Below, piece after piece: positions 50,651-62,464 of a stretch of DNA of 64,000 bases (positions are counted from its first letter, which is position 1; every line of letters starts with the position of its first letter). The DNA comes from Burkholderiales bacterium Ga0077544 (GTDB lineage: Bacteria; Pseudomonadota; Gammaproteobacteria; Burkholderiales; Burkholderiaceae_D). The notes beneath the pieces were generated by a model that made no database searches, was not told where the DNA came from, and was given only the letters and a program-made list of their open reading frames with translations. The stretch lies in assembly GCA_001464355.1 (NCBI GenBank), contig LNEU01000033.1, forward strand, positions 186,001-250,000, in the 5' to 3' direction. Position numbers and translations under genes: made by a program.

Positions 50651-53209
50651 ATGAGTGACCATTCCGCACTGCAAATCGACACCTTCCTTCCGTATATGCG
50701 CGACGTTAGTCGCTGTGAAGAATCCTTGCGCGAGCTGAATCTGATGTGGCGCATGATCGAAGCGTCCGCCAAGATGAATTGCCCGCTCGAAGCGAAAGCG
50801 ATTTTGCCCACGATGGCAGCGACCCGCGCCGGTTTCAATCGTCTGGAGCAGGAGCTGGTTACAAGTCTGGTGCGTGAAAAAGTATCCAACGTGCTGGAAG
50901 AGATCGGCACCAAGGCGCAGTACGTAATCGATATCGTGGTGCGCAATCTGTACGAACGCACCGCCGACGTCGGCTTCCTCGCCACTGATCGTGAACTCTG
51001 CACCTTTGTCGCCGGCCTGCACGATGACCGCGACATGATACGTGCGCGTCTGCGTGCTTACCGCAACAAATACACCGTCTATGACGAAATCATTTTGCTG
51101 GATGACGCTGGCAACGTGCTGGTACAAATCGACGAAGCAACTCCGCTGGAAGGCAGCACCGATCCGCTGCTCAAGCAAACGCTCGCATCCGAAACCTATG
51201 TAGAAACCTTCCGCAAAACGGATCTGCGTCCCGGCAAGGAAGAGGCACTGATTTATTCACGCCGCATGCATCATCCGGAAACCGGCGCAGTGGTTGGCGT
51301 CTTGTGTTTGTGCTTCCATTTTGAAGAAGAGATGGCGAGCATCTTCCGCTCGCATCGTGATCCTGCCGAACGCTCCAACATGTTGTTGCTCGATGGTGCC
51401 AATCGCGTTATCGCCAGTGCCGATCCGCGCTGGATTCCGGTTGGTGCAGTGGTGCCGGTGAATCGTGACGCCGATCCACGCTTGATGGTCTATGGCGGGC
51501 GCGAATATCTGGCACGTACTTTTTCTGCAGACGGTTATCAAGGCTATATGGGGCCGCCGGGTTGGCAAGGCCAAGTCATGATTCCAGTCGAGTTGGGCTT
51601 TACGGGTATGGCAACCAACGCACTGACTTCGCTGGATAAAAACGTCGCCGATGGTTTGTTGTTGCATGCCGAATCATTTTGCCCGCCGCTGTTTGAAATC
51701 ATGAGCGCAGCAGAAACCATCCGTCGCGTGGTCTGGAACGGCCAAGTCATGACTGCCGGTCAAAACGGCGAACTGCTGAAACTCAAAACCATCCTCGAAC
51801 AAATCAGCGAAACCGGTGCGCGCAGCAATGAATTGTTTTCGCAATCGATACGCGATTTGTATGAAACGGTATTGTCGTCCAGCCTGCGCGATTCAGAATT
51901 CGTGTCGCACTTGATGGTTGATCTGCTGGATCGCAATCTGTACGAGCGTTCCGACGATTGCCGTTGGTGGGCTTTGACGCCGGAGTTGCAGGTTGCTTTG
52001 GCCGCTCCGGTCAAATCGCCGGAAACCGTTGCACGTTTGACAGAGATACTTGATTACATCAATTCGCTTTACACGGTGTACACGCGGATATTTGTCTACG
52101 ACGCGACTGGCACCATCATTTCCAGCAGCGACTTCAAGCAAGACGGTTTGAGTGTGGTCGGCACCATGATCGATGATGCGACCTTTGAGCAAGTGTGTGG
52201 TTTGGCAAATGATCAGCAGTACTACGTCACACCGTTTGAAAGCACGCCGCTGTATGGCGATCGCCCAACCTATGTTTATCACGCAGCGATTCGTCACCCT
52301 GAGAACGCGGCGCAAGTAGTTGGCGGCATAGGCATCGTGTTTGATTCAGAGCCGGAATTCTCTGCAATGCTGCAAGGCGCGCTCGGCGACAAGGAAGACG
52401 TCAGCGCCCTGTTTGTTGATCGTAGCGGCCGTATCATTTCCAGCACCGATGACAAACGTCCGGTCGGTACCATCCTCGACATCGATCCAGAGTTGCTGAA
52501 GATGGAAAACGGCGGCAGCGCATCGCGCATCGTGATCCACGACGGTCACTACGCAATCCTCGGTTGCACGATGTCGCACGGCTATCGCGAATTCAAGACC
52601 TCCGATGGCTATCGCGAAGATGTACTGGCCGTGGTCTACAACGCCTTCGGCGAAGAGCGCCAACAAGTCAGCACCGGCAATAGTGCAGCGACTGCGCTGG
52701 AGGTCGATCCAGCAGCACCGGCCGGCCGCGAGTTCGCGACCTTCTTCATCGACGGTTCGCTGTTCGCACTCGCCGCCGAATATGCGCAAGAAGCCTTGCC
52801 GGCCTCGGCGATTTCACCGATGTCCATGGGTAATCGTGCTGAGCGCGTCGGTATCCTTGCGTTGCGACATGAAAATGAAGCCAAGCACTTTGTCTGGGTC
52901 TTCGATCTCGGTCATTTGATGCGTGGCGTCAAATCAGAAATAGACAGCAGCAGCCAGGTCATCATCGTCAAGCGCGGCACGCAAAGCATAGGCTTGTTGG
53001 TCAGCGAGTTACATGGCGTGCCGGAATTCCAACCTTCACAGATCACACCAACCCCGCTCGCTGCGCCTAGCACCGGCATGCTGGTGACGGAAGTGATCAA
53101 GGCCAATCGCGGCAATCTGTTGATCCAGTCCATCAATGTCGATCACCTGTTTGCCGTACTCAATAATGAGGAAATTCCAATCGATGCGGAGATGAAGATC
53201 GCCGCCTGA
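50651..53209 (+). CDS. Soluble tandem Cache-like / CheW fusion protein
   Basis: 852 residues from the ATG at 50651 (AGGGAG upstream). Two homologous halves start near residues 70 and 400; RNLYER recurs at 98 and 428, and each half then has an LYTVYxxI/F(I/V)xD sensor strand pattern typical of Cache folds. A linker at about 375-420 is helical (LKTILEQISETGARSNELF). Residues ~693-845 are a CheW domain (REFATFFIDGSLFALAAEYA) that should dock with CheA and receptors. No membrane helix, signal peptide, HAMP or MCP signalling hairpin is visible. Ligand-sensing coupling to chemotaxis is inferred. Confidence 0.8.
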   Translation: MSDHSALQIDTFLPYMRDVSRCEESLRELNLMWRMIEASAKMNCPLEAKAILPTMAATRAGFNRLEQELVTSLVREKVSNVLEEIGTKAQYVIDIVVRNLYERTADVGFLATDRELCTFVAGLHDDRDMIRARLRAYRNKYTVYDEIILLDDAGNVLVQIDEATPLEGSTDPLLKQTLASETYVETFRKTDLRPGKEEALIYSRRMHHPETGAVVGVLCLCFHFEEEMASIFRSHRDPAERSNMLLLDGANRVIASADPRWIPVGAVVPVNRDADPRLMVYGGREYLARTFSADGYQGYMGPPGWQGQVMIPVELGFTGMATNALTSLDKNVADGLLLHAESFCPPLFEIMSAAETIRRVVWNGQVMTAGQNGELLKLKTILEQISETGARSNELFSQSIRDLYETVLSSSLRDSEFVSHLMVDLLDRNLYERSDDCRWWALTPELQVALAAPVKSPETVARLTEILDYINSLYTVYTRIFVYDATGTIISSSDFKQDGLSVVGTMIDDATFEQVCGLANDQQYYVTPFESTPLYGDRPTYVYHAAIRHPENAAQVVGGIGIVFDSEPEFSAMLQGALGDKEDVSALFVDRSGRIISSTDDKRPVGTILDIDPELLKMENGGSASRIVIHDGHYAILGCTMSHGYREFKTSDGYREDVLAVVYNAFGEERQQVSTGNSAATALEVDPAAPAGREFATFFIDGSLFALAAEYAQEALPASAISPMSMGNRAERVGILALRHENEAKHFVWVFDLGHLMRGVKSEIDSSSQVIIVKRGTQSIGLLVSELHGVPEFQPSQITPTPLAAPSTGMLVTEVIKANRGNLLIQSINVDHLFAVLNNEEIPIDAEMKIAA

Positions 53210-53372
53210 GGCCCCGCAGCTTGAGCGACAACAGGGTGCAAGTTGCCTGAGTGCCGACGATCAGGTGCGTACTTATCGACGGATAAGTACGCACCTCTTT
53301 TCATTGCGACCTTGCTCGCGTTATGATGCGTTATCCAACTGTGGACCATCCCTCGTTTCCTTGTGATCCAAA

Positions 53373-53858
53373 ATGACTTTGCGCATTATTGCTACTGGCG
53401 GCACATTCGATAAACATTACGACGAAATCGAAGGTAGGCTCGGTTTTGGTCCAGGCCATCTGCCGCAGGTAATCAAGCGTGCGCGCATCACGGTGCCGAT
53501 TCAACTGGAACAATTACCCTTCCTCGATTCGCTAGACATGCACGATGCGGATAGACAGCGGATCGCGGCATCCTGTCTGCGCGCGGATGAAACCAGTATC
53601 GTGGTTGTACATGGCACCGATACGATGCGCGAAACAGCCGAGGTGCTGGGTGCTGCACAATTGCCGAAGACGATCATCCTGACCGGCGCGATGGTGCCTT
53701 ACGAAATAAAAAATTCGGATGCGTTATTCAACTTCGGCTTTGCATGCGGTATCGCGCAGACGCTGCCACACGGTGTCTATATCGCAATGAACGCACAAAT
53801 CTTCACGTGGAATAACGTCAAGAAAAATCGTCTCGCAGGCGTATTTCAAACGCGCTGA
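53373..53858 (+). CDS. Single-domain asparaginase-like protein
   Basis: 161 residues corresponding only to the N-terminal half of type I/II asparaginases. Both catalytic threonine regions are present (IATGGTFDK with Thr11; VVHGTDTM near residue 79) and the AMVPYEIKNSDALFNFG segment. Asparaginases normally have a second domain that completes the site by tetramer contact. Whether this short form is active is unknown. The gene is intact, with no sign of a truncated downstream domain. Confidence 0.75.
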   Translation: MTLRIIATGGTFDKHYDEIEGRLGFGPGHLPQVIKRARITVPIQLEQLPFLDSLDMHDADRQRIAASCLRADETSIVVVHGTDTMRETAEVLGAAQLPKTIILTGAMVPYEIKNSDALFNFGFACGIAQTLPHGVYIAMNAQIFTWNNVKKNRLAGVFQTR

Positions 53859-53911
53859 ATCTAATGGGTTGATCACATACGCATACAGTCAGTGTGTGCT
53901 TCGATTGCCCA

Positions 53912-53950
53912 CGCAAAAAAAAAGCCCGCCACCTTGCGGTAAGCGGGCAA
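53912..53950 (-). terminator. Orphan minus-strand terminator
   Basis: GCCCGC pairs with GCGGGC around a 13-base loop. On the minus strand nine T residues follow. No minus-strand gene leads into it, and the + strand lacks a T-run, so it may end a small RNA transcribed leftward from the 53.95-54.12 kb gap. The gap 53859-54269 holds nothing else recognisable. Confidence 0.6.
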
Positions 53951-54269
53951 AAAATCCAATACATGAAGAAGGACAACGCATCGTAACAAGCGATTATTAC
54001 CGCTTGGTGACAGTGCGTACGCAAAAAATCAACGCATCCTGAGCATCGCGCCGATACGGTAGATTATTTCGACTGCAGAAAATTTGCAGGTCTAAAAAAC
54101 CTTGCGCCGGGTTTTGTACTAGAATTTAAAACAGGTGGCGCACAGATGTAAGCTGCTTGTCAGGAATAAAAGCCAATATCAATCAGGAGGATCAGCTGAA
54201 CTCTTAAGTATCCAGGTTATCAAACGAGATCGAATAGAGAGACATATCGCAATCACTTAGGAGGAAAAA

Positions 54270-54497
54270 ATGGATGCAGAATTAAAACCTTGCCCAATTT
54301 GCAATAGCAAAGCGGAGCTGAAAGAAGCCCATTACCTTGAATCCGAATTGCCTTACAGCTACGTGCACTGTACGAACGAGGCATGCACATTGAATCACAA
54401 CGCGGCGCATTTCAGCTCCAGCAAATCCGAAGCCAAGAACGATGAGGATGCAATTGCAGCCTGGAATAAACGGCAGCAAATTCCTGTTCATCAATAA
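54270..54497 (+). CDS. Lar-like restriction-alleviation zinc-ribbon protein
   Basis: 75 residues. A four-Cys zinc ribbon (C8, C11, C34, C39; ELKPCPICNSKAELKEA) and the ending AIAAWNKR fit the Lar/restriction-alleviation family, common in phages and mobile elements. A strong GGAGGA site precedes ATG. It lies alone with no phage genes, so it is probably a leftover of transfer or a domesticated gene. A terminator follows. Confidence 0.75.
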   Translation: MDAELKPCPICNSKAELKEAHYLESELPYSYVHCTNEACTLNHNAAHFSSSKSEAKNDEDAIAAWNKRQQIPVHQ

Positions 54498-54520
54498 CCG
54501 TTATTGCATCACCCAAAGAA

Positions 54521-54556
54521 AAACAGCCCGAAATATTCGGGCTGTTTAAGTTTTGA
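54521..54556 (+). terminator. Rho-independent terminator of the Lar-like gene
   Basis: AAACAGCCCGAA pairs with TTCGGGCTGTTT (54521-54547), then TTTT after AAG. Confidence 0.65.
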
Positions 54557-54670
54557 GGAAACCAATCTCAGACTTGGGTGCTGAGTCTTATCTAAATGAG
54601 CGGTAAATCTTGAGCAGATTGCTGATCGGCGGGACCACCTAGGTGTACGTATCGCCAGCCTCGCTTCAGA

Positions 54671-54796
54671 TTATCGTGAGGTAACAACAATCACGGGTGA
54701 ATGATTCGACGGGCTTTCAGCCATGACCATGCTGGCGCAAAAAAAGCTCAGTGCTGCAGCGGCGGAGATCAAACCCAGTGTAGGTAATTTGCGCAT
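54671..54796 (-). CDS. Very small secreted peptide
   Basis: 41 codons on the minus strand. Start at 54796, stop TAA at 54671. It opens with a positively charged MRKLPTLG, then a hydrophobic helix (LISAAAALSFFCASMVMA) and a likely cleavage before ESPSN, leaving ~15 residues. Signal-like, with a weak ribosome site (AAAGAATTG). Could be a real secreted peptide or the stub of a lost gene. No family recognised. Confidence 0.4.
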   Translation of the reverse strand: MRKLPTLGLISAAAALSFFCASMVMAESPSNHSPVIVVTSR

Positions 54797-54990
54797 ATTC
54801 AATTCTTTCAATATTGTTTTTATTCGTTATGGGCGGCGCGTTGCCGTAGAAGAATAATACGGTCAAGCGATGCCGCACTTCTATCAGCGCCCTCCTCATC
54901 TTGCTGTAGGAAAAGATGAGTCTGTTGCAATTTGGTGTCAGAGCAAGTTGCGTAGATTTTGCTGCGCTACGAGTGATTACGGCAGAAATA

Positions 54991-55030
54991 AAAACCCCGC
55001 TTTACGTTGCCGTAAAGCGGGGTTTTTTAT
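54991..55030. terminator. Bidirectional terminator (3' end of icd)
   Basis: A 16-bp stem AAAACCCCGCTTTACG with its complement (54991-55026), with T-runs on both strands. It ends icd on the minus strand and would also stop + strand transcripts from the Lar side. Confidence 0.9.
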
Positions 55031-55092
55031 GGTCCTTGCTGTCACAAACTCTATGCTACTGCCTGCGGGTTTGGCAGGTCGGCGTTCTAGAT

Positions 55093-57324
<2,232 letters not shown>

Positions 57325-57499
57325 CTAGAGTTACGTGGCGGTGTGAGGGAAATTCAATGCGGCGACCGGCAAGTTTACTATCGATCGGCGCATTGAGTTT
57401 TTATTCGGGGAAAAACCCGATGAAAGGATTGCTTTCATCAGAAAAAGACAATCCAAATTTCTGGTTACTTAATTCGTTAAGCAACTTTATTTAGAATGC

Positions 57500-58342
57500 C
57501 TATTCGTTTTTTAATTTTTTCTTTTCGCGTTCTATCTGTTTGATACTTTTATCCGGAGTAGGTAATGCTTCTGGCATCGTGCCACCCAATTCCTTGATGG
57601 TTTGGCGTACTTTTTCACCAACTTCAAGATGAGTTTGGTTGGCTTGCCGTTTGTTGTTAACTGTATCCCGCTTGAGCTTCTCTTCAGTTTGCGTAGCGCG
57701 GAACAAGTTGGCGGCTAGCTCTGTACTTCCCATGTGATCGAGGATTTTTTGACTCTTCTTTAATCCTCGTCGAGCATGAATTTCTTTTGCGCTTAGGCCG
57801 CCATACAAACCGCGATAGCCGTGATCTTGAAAAACTGCATAATCCAATGCAGTTTCTACGCCGGCATCTTTTGCTGCGGCGCTTAGTGCTTTATTGTGAT
57901 GGATTAATTCACTGCGCAGCATTAGTCGTCTATCGTTTTCCGATAATTGGGCGAAGCTGTTTTCTTCCCCTAGTTCTTGCCGGCGAGTTTGCAGAGCGAA
58001 GTAGGTTTGTCCATTGGCAATGACCTGTTTGGCTGGGTCACCGTTCTGAACAATTAGATAACAGGCATAACGCGATAGTCGGATGTCGGCTACTTGTCGT
58101 TTTGCTCCTGAGCCAATTTCGACCATATCGAGGATGTCCTCGAAATGGTCTTCTTCTGGATAGCCACTATTTCTGCAGGCTTCCTTTGCTCGTTCGACAA
58201 CTGGTAAAAAGTGACGATATTCAGAGTATTCAAGGACCTTGGCAAGTTCTCTTGCCATCCAATATTCATTGGCATCCTCATCTACGTGGCGAATACCATC
58301 GAAGGTTTGATGGTGCTGTATCGTCACTTTGTCATTGCTCAT
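57500..58342 (-). CDS. dinD: DNA-damage-inducible protein D (DinD)
   Basis: 280 residues with the BRO-N-like start TFDGIRHVDEDANEYWMARE and the DinD-specific AKRQVADIRLSRYACYLIVQ and VFQDHGYRGLYGG segments. In E. coli, DinD inhibits RecA activity in the SOS response. Its sequence is visibly more A/T-rich than icd and mnmE on either side, suggesting acquisition. No standard CTGT-8-ACAG LexA site is seen upstream; instead a TGTTGT-T-ACAACA palindrome lies at 58360-58372. Confidence 0.92.
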   Translation of the reverse strand: MSNDKVTIQHHQTFDGIRHVDEDANEYWMARELAKVLEYSEYRHFLPVVERAKEACRNSGYPEEDHFEDILDMVEIGSGAKRQVADIRLSRYACYLIVQNGDPAKQVIANGQTYFALQTRRQELGEENSFAQLSENDRRLMLRSELIHHNKALSAAAKDAGVETALDYAVFQDHGYRGLYGGLSAKEIHARRGLKKSQKILDHMGSTELAANLFRATQTEEKLKRDTVNNKRQANQTHLEVGEKVRQTIKELGGTMPEALPTPDKSIKQIEREKKKLKNE

Positions 58343-58359
58343 GAGAACTCTCTTGAATA

Positions 58360-58372
58360 TGTTGTTACAACA
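58360..58372. promoter_or_regulatory. Palindrome upstream of dinD
   Basis: TGTTGT-T-ACAACA, 18 bases before the dinD start. A possible operator; it does not match the enterobacterial LexA consensus. Confidence 0.4.
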
Positions 58373-58399
58373 AACATTTCTCGATGGATGTCTAGCTAA

Positions 58400-59800
58400 T
58401 TACTTGCCTATACAAAAGCGACTAAAGATCACGCCCAGCAAATCGTCCGAGGTAAATTCACCGGTGATGCTGCTCAAACGATCTTGCGCCAGTCGCAATT
58501 CTTCGGCAAATAAATCGAGTGCGGGATCAGTTGCTTCGCTATCGTGCGCCGCATGTTGCGCGGCCATTTCCAGATGCTCGTGTGCCGACTTCAATGCGAT
58601 CAAATGACGTTCGCGCGCCATATACAAGGATTCGCCGGTTTGCTGCCAACCGACCATGCGCAACAATTCGCTGCGCAATAAATCTATGCCCAGTGCATCC
58701 GTTGCCGACAAATAGATATGCGTTGCATCCGGCATGTGATCAATCGCCGGCCTGTGACCGGACAGATCGATCTTGTTCCATACGCGCACGACCGGAATAT
58801 TGGGCGGGAAGCGCTCGGTAATTTCTTCATCGCTGCGTGTCGGGCCGCGATTGGCATCCAGCATGTGCACGATAACATCCGCGGTCTTTACCGCAGCCCA
58901 GGTGCGTTCTATGCCTATGCGTTCGACTTCATCGCCGGCGTCGGCTGCATCGCGTATGCCGGCAGTGTCGATCACGTTAACCGGAATGCCTTCAATCTGT
59001 ATCGTCTCTGTCACTTTGTCGCGCGTAGTGCCGGCGATCGGCGTGACGATGGCGATGTCGCTACCTGCCAATGCATTCAGCAACGATGATTTGCCGACAT
59101 TCGGCTGGCCTGCCAATACGATATTCAAGCCGTCGCGTAACAATGCACCTTGCGATGCCTGGCTAAAGACTTGCTGCAAGGCTGCGCGTATGCCATCGAG
59201 CTGGCCGCGCGCATCAGATTTTTCCAGGAAGTCGATTTCTTCTTCGGGGAAATCCAGTGTTGCCTCAACCAACATGCGCAGGTTGGTGATCTTGTCGACC
59301 AGTTGCTGAATCGTTTTCGAGAACGCGCCAGACAGCGATTGCGATGCCGATTTGGCTGCCGCTTCGGTCGATGCTTCGATCAGGTCGATCACGCCTTCAG
59401 CTTGTGCCAGATCCAGCTTGTCGTTCAGGAATGCACGATGCGTAAATTCGCCCGGTTCTGCCATACGCAAACCGATATCGACACCCGCTTCCAGGCAGCG
59501 CGTCAGCAGCATTTGCAATACGACAGGACCGCCGTGACCCTGCAACTCCAGCACATCTTCGCCAGTGTAGGAATGCGGCGCCTTGAAGTAAAGCGCGAGG
59601 CCTTGATCGATGACGCTGCCATCGCTATTGAGGAAGTCCAGATACGTCGCGTGGCGCGCTTGCAGCGATGAACCCTTGTCCGCGCCGCATACCGCGGTCA
59701 TTACACTGGATAGATTTTTGCCGGAGACGCGTACAACGCCGATGCCGCCGCGACCTGGTGCGGTGGCGATGGCTGCGATAGGAGAGGAGTCAAATGTCAT
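58400..59800 (-). CDS. mnmE: tRNA modification GTPase MnmE
   Basis: 466 residues. MnmE works with MnmG in cmnm5U34 synthesis. N-terminal formyl-THF-binding domain, then the G domain with G1 [15 protein letters not shown] near residue 230, G3 DTAG and G4 NKID. The essential C-terminal motif FCIGK is intact. It is in the standard place downstream of yidC; a terminator separates them. Confidence 0.98.
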   Translation of the reverse strand: MTFDSSPIAAIATAPGRGGIGVVRVSGKNLSSVMTAVCGADKGSSLQARHATYLDFLNSDGSVIDQGLALYFKAPHSYTGEDVLELQGHGGPVVLQMLLTRCLEAGVDIGLRMAEPGEFTHRAFLNDKLDLAQAEGVIDLIEASTEAAAKSASQSLSGAFSKTIQQLVDKITNLRMLVEATLDFPEEEIDFLEKSDARGQLDGIRAALQQVFSQASQGALLRDGLNIVLAGQPNVGKSSLLNALAGSDIAIVTPIAGTTRDKVTETIQIEGIPVNVIDTAGIRDAADAGDEVERIGIERTWAAVKTADVIVHMLDANRGPTRSDEEITERFPPNIPVVRVWNKIDLSGHRPAIDHMPDATHIYLSATDALGIDLLRSELLRMVGWQQTGESLYMARERHLIALKSAHEHLEMAAQHAAHDSEATDPALDLFAEELRLAQDRLSSITGEFTSDDLLGVIFSRFCIGK

Positions 59801-59836
59801 GTGTAATTTATAAACGGTTTAAATGGTGAGCGCAAC

Positions 59837-59867
59837 AAAAAGCCCGTGTAATTGCACGGGCTTTTTT
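59837..59867. terminator. Terminator after yidC
   Basis: AAAAGCCCGTG pairs with CACGGGCTTTTT around a six-base loop, with T/A tracts on both sides. It ends the rpmH-rnpA-yidD-yidC operon before mnmE. Confidence 0.9.
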
Positions 59868-59907
59868 GAGGTAACAAAAAGGCGTTACCTATGGTTCGAC
59901 AAAAAAC

Positions 59908-61629
59908 TTAGCTGGCTGCTTTGCTGCCGCCCATCAGTTTTTCATTGATAAACCACTGCTGTGCGATGGACAGGATGTTGTTGACTACCCAGTACAGCAC
60001 GAGGCCTGCAGGGAAGAAGAAGAACATGATCGAGAACACGATAGGCATCCACATCATGACCTTGGCTTGAATCGGATCCGGTGGAGTTGGATTCAGCTTG
60101 GTCTGAATGAACATCGAAATCGCCATCAGGATAGGCAAGATACCGATCGTCAGATGGAAACCGAAGATGTCGTATGCGCCTAACAGAATATCCGGTGACG
60201 CCAAATCATGAATCCACAACCATGATGCATTGCGAATTTCCACGCTGGCCAGCAATACCCAGTACAGCGAAATGAAGACCGGAATTTGCACGAGCATCGG
60301 GAAGCAACCGCCGATAGGATTGATCTTCTCTTTCTTGTACAACTCCATCATCGCCGCATTCATTTTTTGCGGTTCGCCTTTGAAGCGGGTACGGATGTCG
60401 GTCATCTTTGGTGTGACCAGTTTCATCTTCGCCATGCTGCGATAACCTGCTGCCGACAATGGGAAGAATGCGAGTTTGATCACAATCGTCAGAACGATAA
60501 TGGTCCAGCCCCAGTTGCCGAGGATCTGGTGAATCTGAATCATCAACCAGAAAATCGGTTTGGCGATAATCGTCAGCCAGCCGTAATCCTTGACCAGCTC
60601 AAAGCCTGGAGCAACTGCTTCAAGGCGGGTAGATTCTTGCGGGCCCGAGTACAGTGTGGCATCCATCGATGCAGTCGCACCGGGAGCAACTGCGCCCAAA
60701 GGCACAATGGTACCGACCGCATACAGATTGGTCGCAAGCTTCTTGGTGAAATATTCGCGCGGTGTGTTCGCTGGCGGTACAAATGCCGAAACAAAGTAAT
60801 GCTGCACCAGCGCGATCCAGCCGCTGTCGCCTTTCAAGGCATGTTCAATTTTGCCTTTTTCGATAGACTCGAAAGTGACTTTCTGGAACTTGTCAGTGTC
60901 GGTGTAAATCGCCGGGCCGGTGAAGGTCGCAGCCATGAACATCGAGCCGCCGCCTAGCGATGTGCCGTCATGTACCAGCTGCATGTACAGCGATGGATTG
61001 ATAGGTGCGCCAGTGTTGTTGACGACATCATGTTTGACATCGACTTTGTATTCGCCACGTTTGAAGGTGAGCGTTTTGATCAGTTTGACGCCTTGCTGCT
61101 CGGACTGCAAAACCAGTTGCACTTGATCAGCGTTGTCCATCGTGCGTACACCTGGTACAGCAGTGAACATCGATTTGTGATTTGGATAGGCACCACCGAT
61201 CAAGCCGGTTTGACCCAAATACGTGTGTTGAGCGCTTACACCGAACAGCACAACGTTCTTGCTTTCGTCGCTGCTTTCATGATGTTTCAGCAATTCCAGA
61301 CGACGGATTTCGCCGCCGGCAGTATCGATATCAACCTTCATCAGGTCGGTCGTGATCGTGATCACTTCACTCTTGGATGGGGTAACGTCACCGGTTGGTA
61401 CGCCGGTACCACTTGCGTTGTTTGCTGTAGGAACGGTCGCAGCAGTCGGCACATCGGCAGTCTTGGCGGCATTGTCGCCGGTAGCGGTAGCCGCAGGTGT
61501 AGCGGTTGTTTGAGCAGGCGTCGCGTCGAAGAAAATCGATGGCTTGCCGGTATAACGATTGTAGTTATCCCACAGCATCAACAACGAAAACGAGAAAATA
61601 ACCCACAGAACGGTACGTTTGATATCCAT
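59908..61629 (-). CDS. yidC: Membrane protein insertase YidC
   Basis: 573 residues. An N-terminal membrane helix (about 7-20), the large periplasmic beta-supersandwich domain (to about 340) with an Ala/Thr/Pro-rich linker (about 35-85), then the five conserved helices. The insertase segments LGNWGWTIIVLTIVIKLAFF and GGCFPMLVQIPVFISLYWVL are present. It inserts and folds inner-membrane proteins with or without SecYEG. Includes a basic C-terminus. Confidence 0.97.
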   Translation of the reverse strand: MDIKRTVLWVIFSFSLLMLWDNYNRYTGKPSIFFDATPAQTTATPAATATGDNAAKTADVPTAATVPTANNASGTGVPTGDVTPSKSEVITITTDLMKVDIDTAGGEIRRLELLKHHESSDESKNVVLFGVSAQHTYLGQTGLIGGAYPNHKSMFTAVPGVRTMDNADQVQLVLQSEQQGVKLIKTLTFKRGEYKVDVKHDVVNNTGAPINPSLYMQLVHDGTSLGGGSMFMAATFTGPAIYTDTDKFQKVTFESIEKGKIEHALKGDSGWIALVQHYFVSAFVPPANTPREYFTKKLATNLYAVGTIVPLGAVAPGATASMDATLYSGPQESTRLEAVAPGFELVKDYGWLTIIAKPIFWLMIQIHQILGNWGWTIIVLTIVIKLAFFPLSAAGYRSMAKMKLVTPKMTDIRTRFKGEPQKMNAAMMELYKKEKINPIGGCFPMLVQIPVFISLYWVLLASVEIRNASWLWIHDLASPDILLGAYDIFGFHLTIGILPILMAISMFIQTKLNPTPPDPIQAKVMMWMPIVFSIMFFFFPAGLVLYWVVNNILSIAQQWFINEKLMGGSKAAS

Positions 61630-61646
61630 AGTGTCTTAATCAGTAA

Positions 61647-61913
61647 TCAGGAATGGCCGCAACCGCAAGCGGTTGTAGAAGAAGTTTTTTCGGATGACGA
61701 TTTTTTGGGTACCGGATCAACGCCGCCTGGATGCCACGGATGGCATTTGCACAGACGTTTGGTCGCCAGAAAACTACCCTTCAACGCGCCATACTCGCCG
61801 ATTGCTTCGAAGGCATAAGCGGAACAGCTGGGGTAAAAGCGGCAATTCTGCCCGAGGAAGGGGCTGATGCCCAACTGGTAAGCTCGCACCAGCAACAACA
61901 GGATGGTCTTCAT
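61647..61913 (-). CDS. yidD: Membrane protein insertion efficiency factor YidD
   Basis: 88 residues with the family motif [20 protein letters not shown] and the Cys-rich CSAYAFEAI, then [18 protein letters not shown]. It lies between rnpA (4-base overlap) and yidC, as in most Proteobacteria. The C-terminus has an added CGCGH tail. Confidence 0.95.
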   Translation of the reverse strand: MKTILLLLVRAYQLGISPFLGQNCRFYPSCSAYAFEAIGEYGALKGSFLATKRLCKCHPWHPGGVDPVPKKSSSEKTSSTTACGCGHS

Positions 61914-62320
61914 TTTTGCGCCTCCGGCACAGGCTGCATAGTATTAGTACGCAGAGTTTGTGAAGCAAACAGTCGTGTCAATTCTTCCCGCAATGCGACT
62001 TTCAGGCTGGCCGTGGTGGCGGGCCCTTTTTTCGTATTGACGGACTGCGACAGGCGAACGATGCAATCGATGGACGGCAATGCCGTTTGTCGAAACAGTT
62101 CACGCGTCACGCGTTTGATCGTATTGCGTGTCACGGCGCGGGGCGCTAGGCGTTTCGCGGCGACCACACCCAAACGGGCATGCGGCAGATCGGTAGCACG
62201 CGTATAAAGGACAAAATGCGCGGTACGATACACGGGTCGCAAACGAAAAACGGATGAAAATTCATCCGTTTTAACGATCCGCCGATCGCGTGCAAAGTCG
62301 AGCGAACGATCGCCGGTCAC
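61910..62320 (-). CDS. rnpA: Ribonuclease P protein component
   Basis: 136 residues. It binds the catalytic RNA and helps process tRNA 5' ends. The RNR-type motif is [16 protein letters not shown] near residue 63, and [14 protein letters not shown] lies before it. It follows rpmH by nine bases. Confidence 0.95.
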   Translation of the reverse strand: MTGDRSLDFARDRRIVKTDEFSSVFRLRPVYRTAHFVLYTRATDLPHARLGVVAAKRLAPRAVTRNTIKRVTRELFRQTALPSIDCIVRLSQSVNTKKGPATTASLKVALREELTRLFASQTLRTNTMQPVPEAQK

Positions 62321-62329
62321 GCCATTCGC

Positions 62330-62464
62330 TTAAGCAGCGAGGCGTTTGCGGCCTTTGGCGCGACGTGCATTAAGCACAGCGCGGCCACCGCGGGTTGCCA
62401 TACGGACACGGAAGCCATGAGTGCGCTTGCGGCGTACGACGGAAGGTTGGTAAGTACGTTTCAT
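62330..62464 (-). CDS. rpmH: Ribosomal protein L34
   Basis: 44 residues, too short to appear in many ORF scans. It opens [18 protein letters not shown] and ends [11 protein letters not shown], the universal L34 pattern. First gene of the rpmH-rnpA-yidD-yidC operon, divergent from dnaA. Confidence 0.97.
   Translation of the reverse strand: MKRTYQPSVVRRKRTHGFRVRMATRGGRAVLNARRAKGRKRLAA

Noticed and set aside
53818-54024. 68-codon minus-strand frame near the orphan terminator
   Set aside because: It spans the terminator hairpin and overlaps the asparaginase 3' end; no coding evidence.
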